Origin: a bacterium
Lineage (GTDB): Bacteria > Bacteroidota > Bacteroidia > Bacteroidales > Bacteroidaceae
Direction of reading: 5' to 3'
Assembly: GCA_004562975.1 (NCBI GenBank)
Contig: SFQP01000004.1
Span: forward strand, 1 to 56,645
Length of the DNA stretch: 56,645 bases
Numbering within the stretch: the stretch's first letter is position 1; each line of letters starts with the position of its first letter. Below the pieces are notes generated by a model, which did not search any database, had not been told where the DNA came from, and saw nothing but the letters and a program-made list of their open reading frames with translations. Shown here in pieces: positions 15,159-25,219 of this stretch. A program made the position numbers and the translations under genes.

Positions 15159-17063
15159 TTATATGCAGGAGAGTTCCAGCCAGCGCAAGGACTTGACGTC
15201 GAGTTCCTCCTTCAGTGAATATAATCGTTTGCTTTTTTGGTTCAACTCATCAGGAGACAATGTGCCGGAGCATAACATCTCTTCCAGTTCGGCCTGTTCG
15301 GCTTCCAACGCTGCTATCTCCACCTCCAGTTGCTCCATTTCCTTCCTTTCTTTAAACGTCAGTTTTCTTACCTGCTCGCCACGCCACGTATTGGTGCGCG
15401 TGGGCTTGTTGTCCTTTTGCTTCGTGGCAGGCTGCCGCTCTTGCTCCTCCTTCTCGCGCAAATCTTGCCACGTCCGGTATTCGGAATAATTCCCCGGGAA
15501 ATCGTCAATTACTCCCTCTCCCTTGAACACAAGCAGATGGTCCACCACTTTGTCCATGAAATAGCGGTCGTGGCTCACCACGATGACGCAGCCGTGAAAG
15601 TCTTGCAGATAAGCCTCCAGCACTTGCAGCGTGGCAATGTCCAAATCGTTGGTTGGCTCGTCGAGTACCAAAAAATTGGGATTTTTCATCAACACGGTGC
15701 AGAGCTGAAGCCGCCGCCGTTCGCCGCCGGACAATTTGTAGATATAATCCTGCTGACGAGCAGGGGGAAACAGGAAGTGCGTGAGAAATTGCATGGCAGT
15801 GAGATGACGACCACCACCCAAATCAATATATTCGGCTTCCTTGCGGATGGCATCGATTACCCTGTCGCGTTCATCGAAGGCCATATCTTCTTGCGAGAAA
15901 TAACCGAAACGCACCGTTTCGCCCACGATGAATCGGCCTTTGTCGGGCGGTACCAATCCCAAAAGCATTTTGATAAATGTGCTCTTGCCCGTACCGTTGC
16001 CGCCCACAATGCCCATTTTTTCATAGCGGGAGAACTGGTAATAAAAGTCCTTGAGAATACATTTTTCCGTGGCTTCGCCTTGAGCTGTCACGGAAGGAAA
16101 AGATTTGCTCACATAAGCAGCTTCAAAAATCTTACTGCCGATATATCCGCTTTTCACTTCCAGGCGCGCCACGCGCTCTTCACGCCGTTTGCGTGCCCTT
16201 TGCTCCAATTCAGCGAACGCCTCCTTGCGATAACGAGCCTTGGTGCCCCGGGCACAAGGCATACGGCGCATCCAGTCAAGCTCTTTGCGATAGAGGTTGT
16301 TCGCCCTGGCAGCTTGGGCATTCTCTGCCGCTATGCGCTGGTCTTTCTTTTCCAGAAAATAGGCATAATTGCCGGAGTAGGCATAGAGCTTTTCATCGTC
16401 CAATTCCAAAATGGTTTGGCATACATTATCCAGAAAATAGCGGTCGTGGGTAACCATGAGCAATGCTTTCGTGCTGCGCTGCAAATAGTTTTCCAACCAT
16501 TCAATCATTTCCAAATCAAGGTGGTTGGTCGGTTCGTCGAGCACCATCAAATCGGCACCAGCCAACAGCACATTAGCCAATGCCACCCGTTTGAGCTGGC
16601 CTCCTGACAATTCGCCCACGGGCTGTTTGAAATCCGTAATGTTCAGTTTGGAAAGTACCTGCCTTGCACGTAACTCAAAGTCCCATGCTTCACGGCGTTC
16701 CATTTCCTCCATCAGTTGGCTCAGTCCCGGATTGCCCGGAGTTTCCAGACACTGTTCGTATTTGCTGATGAGCGATGCCAAATTGCCTGCCCGGCTGAGA
16801 CAGGCATCAATAACGGTGTCTGACGGGTTGAAACGAGGCGTTTGTTCCAATATGGCCACTGAAGCATCGCGCCGCATTACTATTTGTCCTTCATCGTAGT
16901 CTTCGGTGCCCGCCAAAATGTTCAATAATGTGCTCTTTCCTGCTCCGTTATGGGCTATCAAACCGACTTTCTGTCCTTCGGCTACACTGAAACTTATATC
17001 ATTGAACAATTCCAAGGCGCCAAAGCGCTTGGTGAGATGCTGTATGTCAAGAAGTGGTATCAT
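15159..17063 (-). CDS. ABC-F family ATPase, Uup-like
   Basis: The product is 634 residues with two ABC domains. Walker A motifs are 'AHNGAGKST' and 'GGNGTGKST', signatures are 'LSGGQLKR' and 'LSGGERRR', and Walker B motifs are 'LMVLDEPTNHLD' and 'FLVLDEPTNDLD'. The linker between domains is the arginine-rich ABC-F type ('MRRMPCARGTKARYRKEAFAELEQRARKRREE'). A C-terminal coiled coil (about residues 545-630) fits Uup, which acts on branched DNA or ribosomes. The first glycine of Walker A 1 is alanine, as in many Bacteroidota Uup proteins. No resistance context is seen. Confidence 0.9.
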   Translation of the reverse strand: MIPLLDIQHLTKRFGALELFNDISFSVAEGQKVGLIAHNGAGKSTLLNILAGTEDYDEGQIVMRRDASVAILEQTPRFNPSDTVIDACLSRAGNLASLISKYEQCLETPGNPGLSQLMEEMERREAWDFELRARQVLSKLNITDFKQPVGELSGGQLKRVALANVLLAGADLMVLDEPTNHLDLEMIEWLENYLQRSTKALLMVTHDRYFLDNVCQTILELDDEKLYAYSGNYAYFLEKKDQRIAAENAQAARANNLYRKELDWMRRMPCARGTKARYRKEAFAELEQRARKRREERVARLEVKSGYIGSKIFEAAYVSKSFPSVTAQGEATEKCILKDFYYQFSRYEKMGIVGGNGTGKSTFIKMLLGLVPPDKGRFIVGETVRFGYFSQEDMAFDERDRVIDAIRKEAEYIDLGGGRHLTAMQFLTHFLFPPARQQDYIYKLSGGERRRLQLCTVLMKNPNFLVLDEPTNDLDIATLQVLEAYLQDFHGCVIVVSHDRYFMDKVVDHLLVFKGEGVIDDFPGNYSEYRTWQDLREKEEQERQPATKQKDNKPTRTNTWRGEQVRKLTFKERKEMEQLEVEIAALEAEQAELEEMLCSGTLSPDELNQKSKRLYSLKEELDVKSLRWLELSCI

Positions 17064-17252
17064 GGGTTTTCTGTTGAGGTCGGCGCGAAATTACAAAATA
17101 TCCAGTATATAAGGACTTTCACTATGATAAATAGAAAGCAATGCACGAAAGTATGGAAAAGCTATATGTGATTTGACGTTTTTTGAAATGGCAAGGGAAG
17201 TAAAAGCGGCAACAAATTATATCGGGAATGACGGATTATCAAAGAAAAATGC

Positions 17253-17260
17253 TATTTTTG
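17253..17260 (+). promoter_or_regulatory. -7 box upstream of tig
   Basis: TATTTTTG fits TAnnTTTG and lies 85 bp before the trigger factor start. A good -33 element is not visible. The 280 bp between the ABC-F gene and tig hold nothing else I can name. Confidence 0.45.
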
Positions 17261-17344
17261 CCGCCGATTATGCAGTTCCGCCCCTCGAATCAGGGCTTAT
17301 ACTGTTTACTTTCATTGATAATCAATTCACAACGAAAACCAAAA

Positions 17345-18697
17345 ATGAATATTCAATTTGAAAAGGTCAGCAATGTGAGCGGCGAACTTACCATCCACAT
17401 GGAAAAGGCTGACTATGAAGCTAATCTGAAAAAATCGCTGAAAACCTTTAGCCAAAAGGCTCAGATTCCCGGCTTCCGTCCCGGTAAAGTGCCTGTAGGG
17501 CTCGTAAAGAAAATGTACGGAACCCAGGCCAAGGCTGACGAGGTCAACAAGCTCTTGCAAGATACCCTCTTCAATTATATCAAGGAGAACCATGTTCCCA
17601 TGCTCGGCGAACCTCTCGGCAGCGAGAAGCAGGTTCCGCAGGACATCGAAAAACAAGACGATTTCACCTTTATCTTCGACATCGCCCTCGAACCCGAATT
17701 CAATATCGAACTGAACGGTGACGACACGGTGGACTACTACGACATCGAAGTGTCCGAAGACATGATAACCAAACAGCTCGATGCACTGCGCCAGCATGCA
17801 GGACACAGCGAAAATGTGGATGCTTTTGCCGACCGCGACATTGTACGTGGCATCCTTGCCGAACTGAACGAAGAAGGACAACCTCTGGAGGGCGGTCTGA
17901 GAGTGGAAACGGCTTCTCTCATGCCTGCTTACTTCAAGAATGAGGACCAGAAGAAAATATTCGAAGGTGCTGTGGTCAATTCGGTTGTTACGTTCAACCC
18001 CACCACGGCCTATGATGCCAACGAAGTGGAACTGGCTTCCTTGTTGAAAATCACCAAAGAGGAAGTAAAAGACCATGCCGGCAATTTCAGTTTTGAAATT
18101 TCCGAAATCAGCCGTTTTGTGCCCGCTGAACTCAACGAGGAATTCTTCGCCAAGGTTTTCGGGGATGACACTGTCAAAACGGAAGAGGACGCACGTGCCA
18201 AAGTAAAGGAGGACATCCAGAATCTCCAGGCTAACGACAGTGACTACAAGTTCTTGCTTGACCTCAGAGCCTATGCAGAAAACAAGGTGGGAGAACTGGA
18301 GTTCCCCAACGAACTGCTGAAAAAGATTATGTTGGCCAACAATAAGGACAAGGATGAAAAGTTTGTGGAAGAGAATTTCGACAAGAGCATCCAGGAACTC
18401 AAGTGGCAACTGATCAAGGGAAAACTTGTGGAGGCTATGGCCGTCAAGGTGGAAGACAACGATGTAAAGGCTTCCGCTATGCAAGCCGCCCGCTATCAGT
18501 TTGCCCAATACGGCATGCACAACATCCCCGACGAGTATCTCGAAAACTACGCTCTCGAAATGCTGAAGGACAAGCGTCAGACTCAAGCTCTCATTGACCG
18601 TTGCATTGACCAAAAGCTCACTGCAAGCCTTAAAAACGTAGTGACACTCAATCACAAAAACATTTCGGCAGAGGATTTTGCCAAGATGTTCGACTAA
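17345..18697 (+). CDS. tig: Trigger factor
   Basis: The product is 450 residues. The N-terminal ribosome-binding domain carries 'IPGFRPGKVPVGLVKKMYG', close to the GFRxGKxP signature. The PPIase middle domain is degenerate, as usual in Bacteroidota, and the C-terminal helical chaperone domain is complete. It folds nascent chains at the ribosome exit. ATG 17345 gives the family start 'MNIQFEKVSNVSGEL'. clpP and clpX follow, a common order. Confidence 0.95.
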   Translation: MNIQFEKVSNVSGELTIHMEKADYEANLKKSLKTFSQKAQIPGFRPGKVPVGLVKKMYGTQAKADEVNKLLQDTLFNYIKENHVPMLGEPLGSEKQVPQDIEKQDDFTFIFDIALEPEFNIELNGDDTVDYYDIEVSEDMITKQLDALRQHAGHSENVDAFADRDIVRGILAELNEEGQPLEGGLRVETASLMPAYFKNEDQKKIFEGAVVNSVVTFNPTTAYDANEVELASLLKITKEEVKDHAGNFSFEISEISRFVPAELNEEFFAKVFGDDTVKTEEDARAKVKEDIQNLQANDSDYKFLLDLRAYAENKVGELEFPNELLKKIMLANNKDKDEKFVEENFDKSIQELKWQLIKGKLVEAMAVKVEDNDVKASAMQAARYQFAQYGMHNIPDEYLENYALEMLKDKRQTQALIDRCIDQKLTASLKNVVTLNHKNISAEDFAKMFD

Positions 18698-18894
18698 TCA
18701 GTCTACTTGCATCTGATTGATGTTCACTCACTATGCAAGTTGGCATACAAACGGCCGGAACTGATGGATAGACCTTCCTTCGGATTGTATTCATATCCAA
18801 ACATTGACACCCACCGTTTGTTTGCCAACTTGTTTTCTTCCATATTACCACTATTAACAACTTTCTGAACAGAGCAGCAAAAAAACACACAAAG

Positions 18895-19599
18895 ATGAAT
18901 CTACAACAAGACTTCAGAAAATTTGCCATGTCAAAGTCAGGTATCAGTTCTATGGTACTTGATGATGTTATCAAAAGCCAAAACCAATACCTCAACCCTT
19001 ACATTTTGGAGGAACGCCAACTGAACGTGACGCAAATGGACGTGTTCTCTCGCTTGATGATGGACCGCATCATCTTTCTCGGCACACCGATTGACGACTA
19101 CACGGCCAACACACTACAAGCCCAATTGCTTTATTTGGATTCCACAGACTCAGGAAAAGACATTTCCATATATATCAATTCGCCCGGCGGCTCGGTCTAT
19201 GCCGGACTCGGCATCTATGACACTATGCAGTATATCCAAAGTGACGTGTCGACTTTCTGTACGGGTATGGCAGCTTCCATGGCAGCTGTACTGCTGGTTG
19301 CCGGTGCTGAAGGCAAACGCTTCGGCCTGCCTCACAGCCGTGTGATGATTCATCAGCCGATGGGTGGTGCCCAAGGACAAGCCTCGGACATTGAAATCAC
19401 AGCACGCGAAATCCAAAAACTTAAACGTGAACTCTACACCATCATCGCCGAACATTCTCATACCGAATTTGACAAAGTATGGGCTGACTCTGACCGCGAC
19501 TACTGGATGACGGCACAAGAAGCCCTGGATTACGGCATGATAGACAAGATTTTCGCACCTACGAACAAGAACAAAGCACAGAAGGCAGATGGCGAGTAA
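18895..19599 (+). CDS. clpP: ATP-dependent Clp protease proteolytic subunit
   Basis: The product is 234 residues. The catalytic triad is visible as Ser in 'FCTGMAASMAAVLL', His in 'SRVMIHQPMGG' and Asp in 'ADSDRDYWM'. The N-terminal 30 residues are a propeptide-like extension common in Bacteroidota. It overlaps the clpX start by 11 nt, which implies translational coupling. Confidence 0.96.
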   Translation: MNLQQDFRKFAMSKSGISSMVLDDVIKSQNQYLNPYILEERQLNVTQMDVFSRLMMDRIIFLGTPIDDYTANTLQAQLLYLDSTDSGKDISIYINSPGGSVYAGLGIYDTMQYIQSDVSTFCTGMAASMAAVLLVAGAEGKRFGLPHSRVMIHQPMGGAQGQASDIEITAREIQKLKRELYTIIAEHSHTEFDKVWADSDRDYWMTAQEALDYGMIDKIFAPTNKNKAQKADGE

Positions 19600-20833
19600 G
19601 AAAAAATGTTGCTGTATGTGTGGCCGTCCCGAAGAGGAGGTTTCCATGCTGATTACCGGTATCAACGGTTACATCTGTGCCGACTGTGTAAGCCAAGCAC
19701 ACCACCTCATCGAGGAATACTTCGGAACAGCTTCCCAACCAGTTGCCAAAGGGAAAAAACAAGGCAAAAAGAATGCAGCTGATCTGAAAAAAGTGCCGAA
19801 ACCAAAGGAAATCAAGGCATATCTCGACCAGTACATCATTGGCCAAGACGATGCCAAAAGGTACCTCTGTGTAGCTGTTTACAATCATTACAAACGTCTG
19901 GCACAACATGAACAGACGGACAACGAGGTGGACATCGAAAAGTCTAACATCATCATGGTGGGATCAACAGGTACCGGCAAGACATTGTTGGCACGTACCA
20001 TTGCCCGCCTGCTTGATGTGCCCTTCACCATTGTTGACGCCACGGTGTTCACAGAAGCCGGTTACGTGGGCGAAGACGTTGAAAGCATCCTCTCCAGACT
20101 GCTGCAAGTGGCGGACTACGATTTGGAGAGTGCCCAACGTGGCATCGTTTTCATTGATGAAATAGACAAAATCGCCCGAAAGGCAGACAACCCTTCCATC
20201 ACCCGTGATGTCAGCGGTGAAGGCGTACAGCAAGGATTGCTCAAGTTGCTCGAAGGCTCAGTTGTCAATGTGCCGCCTAAAGGTGGAAGAAAACACCCTG
20301 ATCAGGACTACATCCACGTTGACACACGCAACATTCTCTTCATTTGCGGTGGAGCCTTCGATGGCATTGAAAAGAAAATAGCACAACGTTTGAATGCTCA
20401 CACCGTAGGTTACAATTCGGTGCAGAACGCCAAGAAGATTGACGCAAAGAACCTGATGCAATACGTGGAGCCTTCCGACCTCAAATCGTTCGGTCTCATC
20501 CCTGAAATCATTGGCCGACTGCCCGTACTGACCTATCTCAATCCTTTGGGAAGGGATGCCTTGAAGCGCATCCTCGTTGAACCGAAAAATTCCATTATCA
20601 AGCAATACACGAAACTGCTCGAAATGGACGGCGTCAAACTTTCCTTTACTCCCGAAGCACTGGATTACATTGTCGACAAGGCTGTTGAATTCAAACTGGG
20701 AGCACGCGGATTGCGCTCCATCGTTGAAACCATCATGATGGATGCTATGTTCGAGATGCCTTCAGGAAGACAGAAAGAGTTCACGGTGGACAAGAGCTAT
20801 GCCGAAAGCAAGATGGAGAAAGGAAAAATCTGA
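19589..20833 (+). CDS. clpX: ATP-dependent Clp protease ATP-binding subunit ClpX
   Basis: The product is 414 residues. An N-terminal zinc-binding domain (CMCGR and CADC pairs, preceded by extra cysteines) is followed by the AAA+ module: Walker A '[11 protein letters not shown]', Walker B '[12 protein letters not shown]', the pore loop 'GYVGEDV' and sensor 2 'GARGLRSI'. It unfolds substrates for ClpP, whose gene overlaps upstream. The 317 bp after it (20834-21150) hold only the recQ promoter. Confidence 0.96.
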   Translation: MASKKKCCCMCGRPEEEVSMLITGINGYICADCVSQAHHLIEEYFGTASQPVAKGKKQGKKNAADLKKVPKPKEIKAYLDQYIIGQDDAKRYLCVAVYNHYKRLAQHEQTDNEVDIEKSNIIMVGSTGTGKTLLARTIARLLDVPFTIVDATVFTEAGYVGEDVESILSRLLQVADYDLESAQRGIVFIDEIDKIARKADNPSITRDVSGEGVQQGLLKLLEGSVVNVPPKGGRKHPDQDYIHVDTRNILFICGGAFDGIEKKIAQRLNAHTVGYNSVQNAKKIDAKNLMQYVEPSDLKSFGLIPEIIGRLPVLTYLNPLGRDALKRILVEPKNSIIKQYTKLLEMDGVKLSFTPEALDYIVDKAVEFKLGARGLRSIVETIMMDAMFEMPSGRQKEFTVDKSYAESKMEKGKI

Positions 20834-21067
20834 AGAGCCAACATAGAAACACTCAACTGTCGTTACTACAGTGGCACTTAGCTCCCTATCCTCGTCATGA
20901 AAGGTTTAACAACTGCGGTTCCTGCTTCATCACCACTTACAGCAGAGGACGAATTGGCCATCATCATAAAACGCTTTTAGCTCCGTGAACATTAACTTCA
21001 CATAACCCATCATTCTCCTGCCTACAAAAAAAATCACTCATATTTATAAGGTTTTAGATTTTTGTTA

Positions 21068-21075
21068 TAATTTTG
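21068..21075 (+). promoter_or_regulatory. -7 box upstream of recQ
   Basis: TAATTTTG fits TAnnTTTG and lies 75 bp before the start. The -33 element is unclear. Nothing else is visible in 20834-21150. Confidence 0.45.
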
Positions 21076-21150
21076 CTTTGCTGATACGAAAAGCCGGTGG
21101 GAAATCCGGCGAATCCCCTTATCCTAACCTATAAGTAATCCAGAAAAGCA

Positions 21151-23331
21151 ATGAAGGAAGCAATCGATCTAAGGAAGGCCTTGAAGGAACAATTTGGTTT
21201 TGATTCTTTCAAAAGTAATCAGGAAGCCATCATCCGGACACTGCTCGCAGGCAAGAACGTATTTGTACTTATGCCCACAGGCGGTGGAAAATCGCTTTGC
21301 TACCAATTGCCCTCACTGGTTATGGAGGGGACAGCCATTGTCATCTCTCCGCTCATCGCATTGATGAAGAACCAAGTGGACGCCATACGTCATACCAGTC
21401 AGGAAGACGGTATCGCACATTTCATCAATTCGTCATTGAACAGGAGCCAGATAGACAAGGTGAAAAGGGATATTCGTAACGGCATTACCAAGCTGCTCTA
21501 TGTAGCTCCCGAATCACTGACCAAGGAAGACAATGTAGAATTTCTGAAATCAGTGAAAATATCCTTCTACGCTGTAGATGAAGCGCATTGCATTTCAGAG
21601 TGGGGACACGACTTCCGACCGGAATACCGGAAAATCCGCCCCATCATCAACGAAATCGGAGCTGCACCCGTCATTGCCCTCACTGCCACTGCTACAGAAA
21701 AGGTGCGCACTGACATCAAGAAAAACCTGGGCATACAGGACGCCGAAGAGTTCAAAAGCTCCTTCAACCGTCCCAACCTGTATTACGAGGTGAGACCCAA
21801 AACGAAAGATATCGACCGCGACATCATCAAATTCATCAAGCAACAACCAGCCTGTAGCGGCATCATCTATTGCCTGAGCCGCAAAAAGGTGGAAGAACTA
21901 GCAGAAGTGCTCCGCACAAACGAAATCAAGGCCGAGGCATATCATGCCGGCATGGATTCAGCCACAAGGTCCAAAACACAGGACGATTTCCTCATGGAAC
22001 GTATTGATGTGATTGTGGCCACTATTGCCTTTGGGATGGGTATTGACAAACCGGACGTGAGGTTTGTCATCCATTATGATATACCCAAAAGCCTCGAGGG
22101 GTACTACCAAGAAACCGGCAGAGCCGGGCGAGATGGCGGTGACGGGAAATGCGTGGCATTCTATTCGCGTAAAGACCTTCAGAAACTCGAAAAATTCATG
22201 GAAGGAAAGCCCGTAGCCGAACAGGACATCGGACGGCAACTTCTTAAAGAAACTGCAGCCTACGCAGAAAGCTCAGTTTGCCGACGCAAACTCCTATTGC
22301 ACTACTTCGGCGAACAATATGACAGAGAAAACTGCGGGAACTGCGATAATTGCAAACATCCCAAACAACAAGTGGAAGCTAAAACTAACTTAATCAAAGT
22401 GCTGGAAGTCATCCTCGCAACCAAAGAGAACTTCCGCGATGACTATATCAAAGAAATACTTTTAGGACAAAAATCGGAAGAGTGCACCGCCCACCACCAC
22501 GACGAGCTCGAAGTTTTCGGCTCCGGCGAAGACGAAAGCGAACGCGTTTGGAACGCTGTCATCCGCCAGGCACTCATCTCCGGATATCTGGACAAAGACG
22601 TTGACAACTACGGCGTGCTCAAAGTCACCAAAGCCGGCCGTCATTTTCTCGAACATCCGGAGTCGTTCATGATTGTGGAAGACCGCAACTATGAAGACGA
22701 AGAAATGGAAGTAGAGCCGCAGGGTGGAGCCGCATGTGCTGTTGACCCCGCACTCTATAAAATGCTGAAAGACCTGCGGAAACAATTGTCCAAGGAATTG
22801 GATGTACCCCCCTATGTCATATTCCAAGACGGCTCACTCGAAGCCATGGCCACCATCTACCCTCAAACCCCGGAAGAGTTGCAGAACATCCCCGGCGTAG
22901 GTGCAGGAAAAGCCAAACGATATGGGGCGGAATTCTGCAAGCTCATCAAAAAGCATTGCGAAGTAAACGAAATCGAACGCCCTGAGGACCTACGCATCCG
23001 CACAGTAGCAAACAAATCGAAAATCAAAGTCAGCATTATCCACAGCATTGACCGGAAAGTGGCTCTCGACGACATCGCTGTGGCCAAAGGCATCGAGTTC
23101 GACGAACTGCTCGACGAAATTGAGGCCATTGTCTACTCTGGCACCAAAATCAACATCGACTACTTCATCGATGACATCATGGACGAAGACCACGTAGACG
23201 ACATCTACCAATATTTCAAAGAAAGCGAAACCGACGACCTCGACACCGCGCTTGATGAACTCGGCGAAGAGTACACCGAAGACGAAATCCGCCTCATACG
23301 CATCAAGTTCATATCAGAAATGGCGAACTGA
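21151..23331 (+). CDS. recQ: ATP-dependent DNA helicase RecQ
   Basis: The product is 726 residues. Helicase motifs include 'PTGGGKSLCYQLP' (I), 'VDEAHCISEWGHDFRPEYR' (II plus aromatic loop) and 'QETGRAGRDG' (VI). The zinc-binding RQC part has the four cysteines in 'CRRKLLLHYFG...NCGNCDNC', followed by a winged helix and an HRDC domain ('YVIFQDGSLEAMATIYPQTPEELQNIPGVG'). The C-terminal extension of about 110 acidic residues is typical of Bacteroidota. It unwinds DNA in recombination and repair. Confidence 0.95.
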   Translation: MKEAIDLRKALKEQFGFDSFKSNQEAIIRTLLAGKNVFVLMPTGGGKSLCYQLPSLVMEGTAIVISPLIALMKNQVDAIRHTSQEDGIAHFINSSLNRSQIDKVKRDIRNGITKLLYVAPESLTKEDNVEFLKSVKISFYAVDEAHCISEWGHDFRPEYRKIRPIINEIGAAPVIALTATATEKVRTDIKKNLGIQDAEEFKSSFNRPNLYYEVRPKTKDIDRDIIKFIKQQPACSGIIYCLSRKKVEELAEVLRTNEIKAEAYHAGMDSATRSKTQDDFLMERIDVIVATIAFGMGIDKPDVRFVIHYDIPKSLEGYYQETGRAGRDGGDGKCVAFYSRKDLQKLEKFMEGKPVAEQDIGRQLLKETAAYAESSVCRRKLLLHYFGEQYDRENCGNCDNCKHPKQQVEAKTNLIKVLEVILATKENFRDDYIKEILLGQKSEECTAHHHDELEVFGSGEDESERVWNAVIRQALISGYLDKDVDNYGVLKVTKAGRHFLEHPESFMIVEDRNYEDEEMEVEPQGGAACAVDPALYKMLKDLRKQLSKELDVPPYVIFQDGSLEAMATIYPQTPEELQNIPGVGAGKAKRYGAEFCKLIKKHCEVNEIERPEDLRIRTVANKSKIKVSIIHSIDRKVALDDIAVAKGIEFDELLDEIEAIVYSGTKINIDYFIDDIMDEDHVDDIYQYFKESETDDLDTALDELGEEYTEDEIRLIRIKFISEMAN

Positions 23332-23387
23332 TACTGCGTACAATTGTACCTAATTTCACTGTGCGATGCACTTTATTCACCATTACA

Positions 23388-25118
23388 ATGACTCAAGAAA
23401 ACACCCACACAACTGAAATTTCAGAAAAGAAGAGCCTGAATTTCATCGAACAGATCGTACAGTCCGACCTTCAGGAAGGCAAAAACGGAGGAAGACTTCA
23501 AACCCGTTTCCCACCTGAACCCAACGGCTATCTCCACATAGGTCATGCCAAAGCCATCTGTATGGACTTTGGCGTAGCGCAGAAATTCGGCGGCGTTTGC
23601 AATCTCCGCTTCGACGACACCAACCCGCAAAAAGAAGACACCGAATACGTTGAATCCATCAAACAGGACATCGAATGGCTCGGTTTCAAATGGGGCGGCA
23701 TATACCATGCCTCCGACTATTTTGACCAACTCTACGACTTCGCCATCCGTCTTATAGAAGAAGGGAAAGCCTATGTCGACGAGCAGACCAGCGAACAAAT
23801 TGCGGCGCAGAAAGGCACACCCACACAGCCTGGCACAGAAAGCCCCTACCGTAACCGTCCCGTTGAGGAAAGCCTCGCCCTCTTCCGGCAGATGAACTCC
23901 GGACTACTGCCCGAAGGCTCTATGGTACTCCGCGCCAAGATAGACATGGCTAACCCCAACATGCACTTCCGCGATCCCATCATCTACCGTATCATCAACA
24001 AAGAGCACCATCGCACAGGAAGCAAGTGGAAAGTTTACCCCATGTACGACTTTGCCCATGGTCAGAGCGACTATTTCGAGGGTGTCACCCACTCTATCTG
24101 CACCCTTGAATTTGTTCCCCACCGTCCTTTGTACGACTACTTCATAGATGAGCTAAAAGAAGGTAAAGACCTCACGGACAACCGCCCCCGGCAATACGAG
24201 TTCAACCGTCTGAACCTCACCTACACCGTCATGTCCAAGCGCAAACTCCTGGCTCTGGTGCAGGAAAAACTCGTTGACGGATGGGACGACCCTCGTATGC
24301 CCACCATCTGCGGCCTGCGCCGCCGAGGCTATTCGCCAGAGGCTGTCAGGAAGTTCATTGACATGATAGGCTACACCAAGTTCGACGCCCTCAACGACTA
24401 CGCCATGCTCGAAGCTGCCGCACGTGAGGACCTCAACCAGCGAGCCCTGCGCGTCAGTGCAGTCCTCCACCCCGTCAAACTCATCATCACCAACTATCCC
24501 GAAGGACAGACAGAAGAAATGGAGGCCGTAAACAACCCCGAGCGTCCAGAAGACGGCACACACACCGTCACCTTCAGCCGCGAACTCTGGATGGAACAAG
24601 ACGACTTCATGGAAGATGCCCCCAAGAAATTCTTCCGCATGGTACCCGGCAAAGAAGTACGGCTCAAAAACGCCTACATCGTCAAGTGTACCGGCTGCAA
24701 AAAAGCCGCCGACGGCACTATCGAGGAAGTATATGCAGAATATGACCCCAACAGCCGTAGCGGCATGGAAGGTGCCAACCGAAAAGTCAAGGGCACACTC
24801 CATTGGCTCAGCGTGGCACATTGCCTGTCATGCGAAGTACGCCTTTACGACCGCCTGTTCTCTGTAGAGAACCCAGCCGCCGATGAGCGTGATTTCCGCG
24901 AATTGCTCAACCCACAATCCTTGCAAATCCTCTCAAACTGCTATGTAGAACCCTTTGCAGTACAAAATGCCACAGGCAACCGCTATCTGCAATTCCAACG
25001 CACAGGCTACTTCACCCTGGACAAGCACTCAACCCCATCCCACCTCATTTTCAACCGCACCGTCGGACTGAAAGACAGCTGGAGTGGCCAACAGCGCGTT
25101 GCACCCAACGTAGGCTAA
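23388..25118 (+). CDS. glnS: Glutaminyl-tRNA synthetase
   Basis: The product is 576 residues. The class I HIGH motif is 'PPEPNGYLHIGHAKA', the KMSKS equivalent is 'VMSKRKL', and the two C-terminal beta-barrels that read the anticodon are present. ATG 23388 (MTQENTHTTE) is favoured over the in-frame codon at 23361, which lacks a family match. A 19-bp perfect stem-loop follows the stop. Confidence 0.95.
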   Translation: MTQENTHTTEISEKKSLNFIEQIVQSDLQEGKNGGRLQTRFPPEPNGYLHIGHAKAICMDFGVAQKFGGVCNLRFDDTNPQKEDTEYVESIKQDIEWLGFKWGGIYHASDYFDQLYDFAIRLIEEGKAYVDEQTSEQIAAQKGTPTQPGTESPYRNRPVEESLALFRQMNSGLLPEGSMVLRAKIDMANPNMHFRDPIIYRIINKEHHRTGSKWKVYPMYDFAHGQSDYFEGVTHSICTLEFVPHRPLYDYFIDELKEGKDLTDNRPRQYEFNRLNLTYTVMSKRKLLALVQEKLVDGWDDPRMPTICGLRRRGYSPEAVRKFIDMIGYTKFDALNDYAMLEAAAREDLNQRALRVSAVLHPVKLIITNYPEGQTEEMEAVNNPERPEDGTHTVTFSRELWMEQDDFMEDAPKKFFRMVPGKEVRLKNAYIVKCTGCKKAADGTIEEVYAEYDPNSRSGMEGANRKVKGTLHWLSVAHCLSCEVRLYDRLFSVENPAADERDFRELLNPQSLQILSNCYVEPFAVQNATGNRYLQFQRTGYFTLDKHSTPSHLIFNRTVGLKDSWSGQQRVAPNVG

Positions 25119-25133
25119 AAGCAAATGGTTACT

Positions 25134-25186
25134 ATCGTAACTCGGTTATCAGCAATAACCTCATAACCTGATAACCGAGTTACGAT
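25134..25186. terminator. Perfect 19-bp stem-loop after glnS
   Basis: ATCGTAACTCGGTTATCAG (25134-25152) is perfectly complementary to 25168-25186 around a 15-nt loop. There is no T tract, so it may act as an RNA-stabilising or processing structure rather than a classical terminator. The TPR gene starts 34 bp later. Confidence 0.65.
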
Positions 25187-25219
25187 ACACACCAATACTA
25201 ACCCATAAAAAACAACGCC

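Noticed and set aside
15330..16607. 425-codon plus-strand frame opposite the ABC-F gene
   Set aside because: Antisense shadow of a two-domain ATPase with all motifs intact on the minus strand.
17327..18655. 442-codon minus-strand frame opposite tig
   Set aside because: Shadow frame; trigger factor on the plus strand is full length and conserved.
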